Source: Chloromonas sp. AAM2 (Eukaryota > Chlorophyta > Chlorophyceae > Chlamydomonadales > Chlamydomonadaceae). Taken from it: a stretch of DNA of 11,135 bases. The notes beneath the pieces were generated by a model. It saw nothing but the letters and a program-made list of their open reading frames with translations, was not told the origin of the DNA and did not search any database. A program made the translations under genes and the position numbers. Shown here piece by piece: positions 1-8,500 of the stretch (the first letter of the stretch is position 1; each line of letters opens with the position of its first letter). Location of the stretch: contig QAXH01006044.1 of the NCBI GenBank assembly GCA_004335635.1, positions 2,664 through 13,798 on the forward strand, read 5' to 3'.

Positions 1-510
1 CCGATGCCACGGTCCCTGGCATACCCGCCCGGCAAATGCATGCGGTGGAACCCCAGCCGGCCGCGTTGGCCTTGCTGGTGGGAGGCTGTGTTGACGCCTG
101 GGCGCATTTCAGGTGGTATTTTGGACGATACACCTTGTTCTGCCACTGACTGCCAGGCTCCTGCATTATTATGACTTTTCGCTTTATGACTCGTATTGAT
201 TGACTTTGAGTTTTTTTCTGTCCCTGAGTTGCGGGACACATCCCTTACGCGAGTTTTTTGGTCCCAATGAAGCAAGCCAATGACCATCCAGCCTGAACCC
301 CATCGCATTGTAATGCAGCTACTTTTGCAGGGCAGGACACAATCGCACATGCAAGATGGGGCACAATTTGGTATCACACACTCCAAACTCCAACATGCAT
401 CTGTGCACAGCCAACCATGCCACAAGCAGGCACCGATAGCTGAAGTAACAAGGCTCGGCACAGAGACTGCCCCAGGCGACATGCTTAGCTTCTTGTCGTC
501 CCGGTCCAAA
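1..510. other. left flank, no supported gene
   Basis: This stretch lies downstream (3') of the minus-strand gene ending at 511. The first 170 bases are GC-rich and open in two plus-strand frames, ending at TGA 147-149 and TGA 172-174, so an exon entering from outside the window is possible but not demonstrable. From about 190 to 266 the composition changes to T-rich, with two similar blocks of GAG followed by a T-run and then GTCCC (around 208-226 and 250-266). That could be the tail of a repeat element or a 3' UTR. Bases 270-510 show only scattered TGCA/CATG words and no convincing coding frame. Confidence 0.35.
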
Positions 511-944
511 CTAAGCCCCGATGCGGGAAACGAAGATCTCAGCCCCGTCAAGGCAGCGCACACGAGCCACTTGCACACATGCTGTGCACAGCATGACCAC
601 CAGCCAGCATGACCACTGCGGCCTTGTGCACACACTGGCAGGGCCACACTCTGCCCGACATAACTGTATGCATGTGAGGAATCTCACTCCACGGAGGGGC
701 ATCACAAGTCATACTGTCTCTAGCACCTAGCTGCTGCTCGCGTACCTTTGAACACGGATGTGCCCGCTTCCAGCTTGCGCAAGAACTGCAACTCAATGCG
801 ACCCTTCAAAGCCCCCTTGACATGCATCCACAGCTCCATGCCCAAGCACCGGGGGCCTGCACCAAGCTTGTACTGGGAGCTACCATGGTTGTTTACCTCC
901 ACTGTCTGCTCCAGTTCTGCCAGCCTGCTGAGCGGCTCGGCGAA
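511..944 (-). other. C-terminal exons of the left gene
   Basis: Two blocks, 944-746 and 569-511, join in phase (AAA G + TG GCT). The first begins after CTTCAG with FAEPLSRLAELEQ and runs through KLGAGPRCLGMELW and RIELQFLRKLEAG to a GTACGC donor. The second adds VARVRCLDGAEIFVSRIGA and then TAG. The alternation of charged and hydrophobic residues suggests strand-helix structure, but I cannot name a domain. A second strong acceptor, TTCGCAG, ends at 988. Starting there reads VMQEACF and then stops, while the favoured frame resumes one base off, so either this acceptor is unused or a further one-base lesion is present. Confidence 0.5.
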
Positions 945-3745
945 CTGAAGCTCATCGTAGTATCACAAAGCACGCCTCCTGCATGACCTGCGAACACAAA
1001 CGATCAAGTGTGATCAAGTCTACGCAAGTACTTGCCCTGAGCACTTTGAACTCCCACTGTCTGGTAGCATTCCACACCCTATGGACACAGCTTGACTGAT
1101 CAGCACAGCACGGAGGGCTGCTTGATAAGCAAGAGGGATGGAGTCTTTATGTAACTGCAAAGTAGCACGATGAAAAGGCATAACTGCTGATACACTTACC
1201 GTGCGCATGACCTGCACCAAACTTGCCTCCGTCTCGAACAGAATGGAAGGACCATAACGTAGGATAGGGGTGAACATGCGCTTTATGCAGAACTTGAGGA
1301 CGTCCTCCGACAGCTCCGTCTTGCTCAGCTCAAGCGGTGTTGCCGAAGGCAAAAACTCCACACTGCTCAGATTGTATATGTGAGCGGCGTTGTAGTTGCG
1401 CATGACCTGAGGGAACTTGTCTGCTACTGTCACATCTTTTGCACCCAAGACACATGACGTTGAAGCGCCGGGCACAACAGATAATGTGGGCCCGTGCTTG
1501 CCCCCAGACCCCTTGTCACTGTGTTCCTCTGCAAAGGAAGGCAGCACAAGTGTCAAGCTGAAAACATGGTAGGCAGCCAGAGTAGGTGGATCTGACCAAG
1601 CAAACATGGCACAAAAGCCCATGGCGTCGCCTGGCATGCTCAGCTGGTGCAGCAGGCGCTGGAGGACCATGCTCATAAGCAAAGGCCCACCAAGCAACAC
1701 TCACTGTGCTGGTTGGGAGGGCTGCCAGGGTTGCTACCCTGCCCCTTGACAAACCCACTCCCTGCGAACAGGAAGCATGAACACAGCTGGTGTGATGCTC
1801 GGGGCTTTTACGGTTGTTTGATGGTTGTCATGTGTGCCACACAATGCAGCCTGGCCTACAGGATCTTACAGGCGGTAGGATCATTATAACTCAGCAATGT
1901 GTGAGTTGTGCAGTTGGCCTATGGATGATCAACACAACAAGCCAGGCACATGCCGTGACATGAAAGGACAATTGGCAATGCCATGCACACGCATGGACAC
2001 GAAAGAAAAGTGCCGAAGACGAATGACAGACAGACATCCTGACACAACCTGACATGCGCACACCCTGATGCACGGGAGACACATGTGAGTGAATTGATGG
2101 TTGGCACACCAAGCACATGAAGTGTGTGGCATGCAAAAACACATAGCGCTTGCGTGGGAAGGCCCAGTGGTGATCGCGGCGGTAGTGCTTGCACTGGCAG
2201 AAGTGCGGCGGGGTGTGGCAGAAGGCGGTGGAGTGTAACCAGTGATTCACCACTTTTTTTTGGCTGTGGCTGTGGCAAGATTAGTCATCGTGCCCTGCTT
2301 GGTCATCGTGAAGCCTGCAGGCCCAGGACTGCCAGACTCTGACATGCCCGAGCTGTAACAGTTCATGTCTGTCATGTGCACCTGCAAACATGCGCATACA
2401 CAGCAGCAAGTCCTTGCTAAGGATTTGGTGAGGGACTGCTGTATGCCAACAACCATCACCAAAACGCTGCTTACCACACAATGTGCGTCGCCTTGTGAAC
2501 ATCAAGTGCGTCAACACTAGCCCAGAAAGTGTGTGGAGAGCCACCATCAGCAGCCAGCAGTTGGCACAGCATGGCGCGGGGATCACCTGCACTGCATGAA
2601 TGCATGACTACAACAGCCCATGCGCCCTTGGCTCGTTGCTCACCTTATCAGAGCCCTGACTCCGCTCGCTTGTTGAGATGTGCATGCTGGCAGCATCGAT
2701 GGGTTGCGTAGGGACCTCCCCATGTTCAGTGAGCCTTAAGGGGTGTCAAAGGGAAGAGATTGCCAGACACCCTTGTCTGATGGGATGGGAACGCCTTTGA
2801 TGAACGGCCCTACAACGCGGTTGCAGCACCAGATGCGTGGGGGTAGCTTCTTGAACACCCTGCCTCTGCCTTGAAAGGTGAGAGACATGGCCTGCTGTAG
2901 AGAAATGAAATCTTTGAACACAGTATTTTTTGTCGAGCCAGCATGCTCCCAGTCTTTAACTTGTCGCTGATGGCCTGCGGCTTGATGTCGGTCGCTATCC
3001 AGCCATGGTACTCATGAGCGGGCTCTCCAGCGCTTGCGCTTTCGGGCAATGCCAGCCAAGAGTAGTTTACACAACAAGAATGTGCTGCTGCAGATGCAGG
3101 TAGCATCTGCATGGCAGGTATGGAAGCACGGAAGCATGCAACACAGCGGACAGCCGTACCCCATTCACCCACGCACACTCATCAGTGTGGGTGCAGTAAC
3201 AGCAGCACGGGGTTGAACACAAGTAACCTGACGCAGAGGTCTGCCAGTCTGGTAGTCTGCATGTCTGAATGCAATAACAGCAGCAAGGGGATTGAACACA
3301 TGCGAGGTGCCAGTCTGCATGTCTGAATGCAATAACAGCAGCAAGAGATTGCACACAGTACCAGCAAGCGTCTTACGGCGTGGTATGATCCTTTCAACCT
3401 TGGAACCCTCAGGTCGAGTGCGCAACACCCGCCCGATACAAGCGATGCCTGCGCATTTGCTCCGGCATGCCCATTGCTTACTAGTGATTGCCTCTCTTCT
3501 TAGCATCTACTGCAGCCTTTCCTGCATCCAGAACGCCAATGTCTTGCCTCTGGTTTCTCCTTGGTCTGTGTCCCAGCCTACGGTCTGGTCCTCAAGGGAC
3601 CCACTGCATACATCGCCCAGCACAAGCCTCGGCACAGCCTTCACATTCCTGATCTTCGACACTCAATCTGTTCTCCGCAACTGAAGGCGAGGCACGAGCA
3701 TCACCCTCCAAAGTACGCCAACCCAGTTTTCTCCCGCTGAGGCCG
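511..3745 (-). CDS. multi-exon gene of unknown family, disrupted
   Basis: I do not recognise this protein. Phase-compatible minus-strand blocks are 3745-3705, 3648-3362, 3087-2771, 2586-2475, 2352-2110, 1761-1705, 1658-1200, 944-746 and 569-511 (stop TAG 511-513). Strong signals include donors GTAAGC below 2475, GTGAGT below 1705 and GTAAGT below 1200, and the acceptor run ending TTCGCAG at 1762. The 1761-1705 block and its 46-bp intron are the weakest links. The translation is amphipathic with normal composition, unlike shadow ORFs. Three lesions interrupt it: an in-frame TAG at 3507-3509, and frame breaks at A-runs (T-runs on plus) 2926-2931 and 2254-2261, each cured by one more A. No start codon was found, because the first block begins after a splice acceptor. 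It lies on the same strand as, and downstream of, the CRN-like gene. It could be a decayed host gene, a mobile-element gene or an intact gene with sequence errors. Confidence 0.55.
1200..1658 (-). other. central exon of the left gene
   Basis: A 153-codon open block on the minus strand starts after TCCTCCAG with RLLHQLSMPGDAMGF. It passes through AWSDPPTLAAYHVFS, a Ser/Gly-rich stretch, and then KRMFTPILRYGPSILFETEA, ending at ACG|GTAAGT. It enters and leaves in phase 0, so it joins the 944-746 block without adjustment. A strong internal acceptor (TGCCTTCCTTTGCAG, ending at 1529) hints at a possible intron or alternative splice site, but I found no donor that gives an open junction, so I read straight through. 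No catalytic motif is evident. Confidence 0.5.
2110..2586 (-). other. exons with Cys/His-rich patch, left gene
   Basis: Block 2586-2475 reads DPRAMLCQLLAADGGSPHTF and on to VHKATHIV, bounded by GTGCAG and GTAAGC. It joins in phase (TG + C) to block 2352-2110, reading SGMSESGSPGPAGF, MTKQGTMTN and a Lys run. At the run of eight A (2254-2261 on plus) the frame stops at TGA just after KKKW. In the next frame over, the sequence continues open with VNHWLHS, CHTPPHFCQCKH and YRRDHHWAFPRKRY. The clustered Cys and His could bind zinc, but spacing does not match a finger I know. A proposed donor (GTGTGC) lies at 2104-2109. Confidence 0.45.
2771..3087 (-). other. frameshifted exon, left gene
   Basis: After acceptor TCTGCAG (3088-3090) the minus strand reads SWLALPESASAGEPAHEYHG, then WIATDIKPQAISDKLKTGSM and LARQ. 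At the A6 run (2926-2931 on plus) this frame loses sense. The next frame continues with TVFKDFISLQQAMSLTF, VFKKLPPRIW and GPFIKGVPIPSDKG to a GTGTCT donor. Adding one A makes the block 318 nt, which fits the flanking phases exactly (2 + 105 codons + 1). Without it no donor/acceptor pair in the interval restores phase. An alternative reading ends at TAA 2736-2738 if the GTGTCT donor is not used. Confidence 0.45.
3254..3345. repeat. intronic 58-bp-spaced direct repeat
   Basis: An identical 34-bp segment, beginning AGTCTGCATGTCTGAATGCA, occurs at 3254-3287 and 3312-3345 (period 58). Both copies are followed by a related GATTG(A/C)ACACA word. A degenerate third copy of the AACAGCAGCA...TTGAACACA part begins near 3193. 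The array lies wholly inside the predicted intron 3088-3361 of the left gene. A 9-bp inverted repeat with a 5-base loop (3089-3097/3103-3111) overlaps the acceptor end of the same intron. Confidence 0.9.
3362..3745 (-). other. most upstream exons found in the left gene, with in-frame TAG
   Basis: Block 3745-3705 (reading REKTGLAYFGG) joins in phase through a 56-bp intron to 3648-3362. The latter reads NVKAVPRLVLGDVCSGSLED, then WDTDQGETRGKTLAFWMQE RLQ, a TAG at 3507-3509, and continues in the same frame with MLRREAITSKQW and GRVLRTRPEGSKVERIIPRR to a GTACTG donor. The frame is natural on both sides of the stop and the sequence is CAG TAG ATG, so a CAG-to-TAG change is the simplest reading. 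A 60-base intron from a GTAGAT donor can also be imagined but spoils the downstream frame. Confidence 0.45.
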
Positions 3746-4271
3746 CTGTCTATGCCAGCGCTAGCCCTCGAGCACGTCAATACAGGGGTAGATATGGCGA
3801 TTATCCTTGCACTTTACTAGCGGTTATAAGGCAATGCCGGCTGTGAGGCACGACATCTACCAGTACTATAACTCAATTGCACAGCCGCTCCATGACACTG
3901 TCCCGCCTAGTCTGCACCTCTGCCCCACGTCTGCGATAAGCGACAGAGTAGTGGGGACCACCTGCTGAATTAACTGCCAGTCCGTGAGTCAACCGTACTT
4001 TGTGCCAGGGAAGCTGCACTGACCGGCACCCAGATGTCTGAACAGACCCGTACAAACAAGCGCATTTGCCCCATGCATACTGCCGTGGCAACACATGTGT
4101 ACCTCGACCTGGCATGCTATCTTCCCTAACAGGGTGCAGCGATGTGGGTTCTCCACATGTCCGGCACCAGTGCACACATGCAGCCCCGTCCTACCCCAGG
4201 AGGGCTGCTCTCAGAGAGGGATCAGCATGCAGCGCACCACAGCATCCGCTACGTGATATGCCTTGCAGCTG
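3746..4271. other. spacer between the two minus-strand genes
   Basis: This lies between the TGA of the kinase gene and the first exon I can place in the left gene, and should hold the former's 3' UTR plus the latter's promoter and first exon. I see no convincing exon or start codon. Two AT-rich TATA-like words occur (TTATAA near 3824 and ACTATAAC near 3865) on an otherwise GC-balanced background; neither can be called a promoter from sequence alone. Confidence 0.3.
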
Positions 4272-5552
4272 TCAAGGCAATTCCAGCTCGTGGAACACCT
4301 GTGCAAGCTCTTCCAGCTCGCAAGCGCACTGCTCCGGCGTCGGGTCTAGATATGCATGGCCAAAATCTATGATGTACACCTGCACGAGGGTCAGTGCATA
4401 CATCCATCTTACTGCAGCCTTCTGACCAAGACCTCAGCCTGCATCGAGGGCAACAAGGCCTTGACTGCAACACACGCTTACACCCTAGCTGTGAGTTGCA
4501 CAGTGAAAACGCATCAGCATCTGCAAGCTGCTTGCCAGCAAATGCTGCCTGTACAACGGCTGCTTGAGCACTCACCTTGAGGTTGCTGCCACAGTGCTGC
4601 ACCAGAATGTTGTCAGCACGCACATCACCATGGGCCACACCACGCTGATGGATGGCTTGTAGCGCCTGCAATCATCCCAAGATTGTATTTGAGCACGAGT
4701 TGTGCAAGCACGGACGTTTGTGCTTCCAGTAACTCAGCATTTATCATCACAAAGGTTCGTGCGCTGTCGCACCTGCTGCTGCATGAGCTGCTCATCCCTT
4801 ATGCCAACGTTCCGGAGGGACCGCTGAAAAAACCGCGGAAAAAACTGTTGCGTCCCCTCCAGTAGCCACTGCCGTGCAGGACTGGCAGGAGGTCGTCTTG
4901 CAGCTCCCGCAGGAAGTCTGCACACCACAACAAGTGCCTTCATGATGCGAGTGGGGATACCACCTGTAATTACAGTTGCACCAGCATACAGGCAGCAATG
5001 GTCAGCAGCCGTACTACCAGCACAGAAACCCGTGCTGCGTACAGCGGTGGCTAGCACACGCATGCCAGCAGGGGCCTTCTGTCACTGGTGCACATGCCCC
5101 TGCACAAGGTGTGGGGTGAAGCCAAGTGCCACTAAACAGGGGGAAAAGTAATAACGCTCACGGGCTCATGAACCTGCTCAGCAGACACGCACCATAGATT
5201 CGCGCCTCATGCCACAGCAGCTTCACAATGTCAGGTGACTTGCAGGCATCGGTCGCCTTGACAGCCACAGGAACTCCCCAAAGCCTGAATCAGTGCATAG
5301 ACCATGTCGGCAATGTAAATGAGGAGGCTATCTGGTGGGCTTAATGCCTGTAACGCCAATTGTTGCTACCCACATGCCAGTAGGCATCAGCAACAGACAA
5401 GACAGTTCAAGCAGCCTGCTTGCGCTGCGCAGAGTTTGTACCATGCCAAGCCGAGGCGCTATGCATTATGCTCCAAGAGGCCTGCCAGACTGTGGCAACC
5501 AGCCTTGCACGACTGGCCCGCACTGGCCGGCCCCCAGGCGTATGCTGCTTAG
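4272..5552 (-). other. compact eukaryotic-type protein kinase domain
   Basis: Residues 571-785 carry the kinase landmarks in order: glycine loop LGAGQCGPVV (576-585), VAVK lysine (597) made by joining exons in phase (TG|G), alpha-C Glu in WHEARIY (614), catalytic loop HGDVRADN (Asp734, Asn739) and DFG in VYIIDFGHA (755-757). After DFG only 28 residues follow (a Glu/Leu helix, CELEELAQVF) before TGA 4272-4274. There is no APE motif and no large C-lobe, resembling the minimal C-lobes of Bud32-type and CRN-associated kinases. All catalytic residues are present, so activity on protein is plausible, but the in-frame TGA at 5082-5084 lies between alpha-C and the hinge. The best-supported exon is 4665-4576, bounded by GATTGCAG and AAG|GTGAGT. 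Confidence 0.8.
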
Positions 5553-8500
5553 CTGTAAGCAATCCAGGGGGTAAACTGGCGCATCCTCAGCAGGAGCCCA
5601 AGAGGCTGGCCGATCTTTCTGCTGCACTGCATCCAGGGGTGCTGCTGGTGTCTGTTGCTGCTGTTTGCTGCCCGACGTCCAGGACCGAGTGTGTGCGGTT
5701 CCCTGGCCCGGCGGAACCCGGCCCGGCTGACCCCGGCTCGCCCGAACCTGGCTCGGCTGAACCCCGAGGGGCTGCTCCTGGGCCCTGCCCTCAAGCACCA
5801 TTACCGCCAAGCCCTGGAGGTGCCGGAGTTGCACCTCCAGGGCTTGGAGGTCTCTAGGCAGCTGGGAGCCCCATGGTGCTTCAAGCGACATCCAGATGAT
5901 GTCTGCAGCAAATCAGAAATGGTGATGCCAAGGCCCTGTGTTAGGCATGTGTTGCCAGTGGTCACTCAAATAGGTAGTAACACAACCACTGCTCCAGCAA
6001 CTCACAGGCGAGACCCTCTCGGGCGAAGAGACCGTACGGTGCGGCGTCATGCAACAAGCCCTCTGTGACAGCGTATCTGTCCGCCGCCACCCGCCACACG
6101 AAGAATATGCACTTGTAGTAGGTAATGAAGGTGAAGCGCCAATTCTGCAAAAGGAAAGGATCAGCAGTTGCACATGCATGCATGCTTGTGCCAGAGCCGC
6201 TGTGACAGGTCGCTTGCACCTGATCAGCTGGTGGCTGGAAGTGGCAGCAATCTCTCACCTTTTCCTGGGCATAGCTGCATGCCTGCATGAGCGCGTTCTT
6301 CACCGCTGCGTAATCGCTGGTCAAAAGGTTGACAGCCTCTCGCATGACATCGGGCATCTGCAGCGTGGCAAGGCATCCAACAAGGACGGTCACAGGGCCA
6401 GGTGCCTTGTAAGTTGAAGGTGGTGCACACGATTTACAGGTGGTGCACACGATCAAAGTTTCCATACCTGAAGGCTGGTTAGGTCCTGCTCCCGCACGTG
6501 CTCCTGTCCCACCCTCCCAGCCCCACTCTCATCCCCTGCCTTCTCATGCCCCCTCCACTTATGCCACCACTATCTCTCTTTCCAACAGCGACCGCACTAA
6601 ACGCATGATAATCCCTTCCTGCTGCTCCACTTGCTCTGCCTCGTTCCCTCCCTCCTGCAAATACCCCGCGGATATATGGGGCAAGTGAGGCGCAATGGGC
6701 ACAACAAGGCGCAGCAGGGAGACGCACCCGCTGCCTCATCCCTCCGGCCCATGGCATGCCCCCACCCATTTGATTTACCTAACCTTCTCCCCGTCAAAAC
6801 GCCTTGCAGCAAATGGTTCAAGGGATAACACTTGGCCACTTGCCTTGCCCTCGCCCCCGCCCACATCAACTCCTCCTTGCTTGATGACAAAGTCTGGCTT
6901 GCCAGACGCGTCGCTTGGAATGGCCTCAGCATGGAAAGATATCCGTGGCCAGTCTGGCCGCTTCTGCTCGATGCAGGCATTGACCATAACGGCAACTCCC
7001 CTGCCAACAACCGACTGAAACCTGCGAAACCACATGTGTGGGTACCATGAGTATAACGCAGCTGTTTAGGCAGCACCCAGGTGCTGAGTTGTGACACCGG
7101 CACACTCGAGGCGGGTGCAGCAGCATGATTGGCCGTACTGCACTCGTGTACATGTGACATGGCAGGGTGGATCGTGCAACATGTGACTGGCAGGGTGGAT
7201 GCCAACAGCATCTGTACCTGCGTACTACTCCAACACAGTCGACCAGCTGTCGAATGAAGGACCTGTGTACTGATGCCAGGCATTGGATGGGTGCAGACAG
7301 ATCAGAACCTTGTTAGCATACCTGGCATTAAGCTGAGCCTCCGCTGTGAGTGGATCTGATTGTCCAGCCGGATCATCCTCAACACCTGCAGTAGGCAAGG
7401 CGCAGTCTGGCAAACACAACAGTCACCCTTCGGCTGGTGGTACCAGAGGCGATTTGTACCAATGCGCACATGCTGCAGCATCTGCTGTACCCACAGCTGA
7501 GTCGTACCTGCTGCGACACTGCGCAAGGCTGTGGCAGTCTCTGCTGGGATAAACACACCGCTTGTCACGTCAAGCAGCTTCGCCTTGGCCATGCGGCAGA
7601 AGGATTCTAAGGGCAGCCTGACAAGCTCGCAGTTGCCATTATACCACCTCTTGTGGCTACTGTTGGAAGTGCTGCTGGTGAGCGCGTTCCTGTAGCCCCA
7701 ACGCAGCAGATTGAGGGCTGACTCTGCAGCACGGGTTAGAGCAACAAAACACGAGTGTCCCTGCAGCCCAAAAATAAGCTTATGTCATATGTACTGTAGT
7801 GTTCGGTAAGCTTGGTGACTTGAAAGTTTTGCGATGGCGGCGAGAAATGCACATAGCAGGCCAACTGCCCAGCGCAGTGGCTCCAAGAAGACGCGTGCTC
7901 CTGCCAGCACCCGTTTCACAACCCAAAATGCTGCAAGAAAAGTGGTTTTTTGAAAAGGAATTCAAATCTTGTTTACATTTCCCGATGGACTGCGCCCAAA
8001 GGTGGAGCTGTCTCAAGTCGTCACGAAGATAATCTCGAAACTGTCTGAACACTACGGTAATGCATTGGTATGGGCAATTGTTGAGCTGTTGTCGCCAGCC
8101 CCTCCAACAGGGTACTAACCTGGTTGTGCTGCACCACCACCACCACCACCTGCTGGACCTGCGCCAAAAACAGCAGTCACACACGCAGCATCATGAGCGA
8201 CGATGCACCTGTCACGTGCATATGTAGGCAGGGCCAAGCTGCAGGGCTCTCACAACATGTGCACACTAAGGACGCAGATGCCGTCATCCGTTCATGCCAC
8301 AACATGTCCTGCCACATCATGTCCTGCCAAATCTTTCCCTGTGGCATGGAACGCAAACGCGAGGAAGGGTTTGGAGGGGTGGGCAATGTGCTGCTGATGT
8401 GATGCTGGTGGTATACCTGGCGACGCAACAGACACAAGCGCTTGCAGGAAGAAGGCAATGCTGCCGGCATGTTGCTCATCCACAGCACATGCATGCGTGT

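Larger units (their letters stand above)
5553..5902 (-). other. low-complexity linker before the kinase
   Basis: This is the 5' part of exon 5902-5500 (403 nt, phases agree at both ends). It begins IIWMSLEAPWGSQLPRDL, then a Leu/Gln helix-like segment (LEVQLRHLQGL), then Gln/Pro/Arg/Gly-rich sequence and a QQQQ run, and reads without a break into the glycine loop. It separates nuclease-like and kinase parts and is probably disordered. Two DNA repeats lie inside it (5707-5766 and 5807-5847), suggesting recent expansion. Confidence 0.6.
6006..7385 (-). other. PD-(D/E)XK nuclease-like region
   Basis: Exons 7385-7271, 7021-6784, 6654-6571, 6405-6259 and 6144-6006 encode about residues 213-454. 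A helix-strand pattern leads to ASGKPDFVIK (Asp294), which resembles the first acidic motif of restriction-endonuclease-fold domains. It is followed about 20 residues later by a strand VLSLEPF (Glu319) where E-x-K would be expected, but Lys is absent. A charged helix (EQVEQQEGIIMRLV), the helical VMREAVNLLTSDY and then WRFTFITYYKCIFFVWR follow. The last looks like the terminal strand pair (fGfiTtY...F..R) of REase domains fused to kinases in fungi and CRN-like proteins. Fold assignment is by motif resemblance only; the incomplete triad suggests a non-catalytic or different enzyme. The exon 8 end is the least certain. Confidence 0.45.

Noticed and set aside
1891..2253. Minus-strand open frame continuing past 2110 with many Cys/His codons
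   Set aside because: Below about 2110 the sequence becomes CATG/TGTG-rich and the frame reads as low-complexity Cys/His/Val, typical of intron sequence in this window.
3181..3345. CRISPR-like array
   Set aside because: Only two exact copies plus one degenerate copy with unequal spacing, in an intron of a eukaryotic gene; this is a minisatellite.
3507..5084. Alternative genetic code (TAG or TGA read as sense)
   Set aside because: Both a TAG and a TGA interrupt coding blocks, yet TGA ends the kinase gene and TAG ends the left gene at natural positions, so no single reassignment explains the stops.
5655..6068. Plus-strand ORF with Pro/Ala-rich repeats
   Set aside because: It is opposite the linker exon, whose frame continues into the kinase glycine loop. 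The plus frame's regularity comes from the 15-bp tandem repeat and hairpin.
8131..8150. Poly-His tract (CAC repeat) on the plus strand
   Set aside because: The plus frame has no other support. The same bases read as a Val run in a phase-fitting minus-strand exon, and otherwise are a simple microsatellite.
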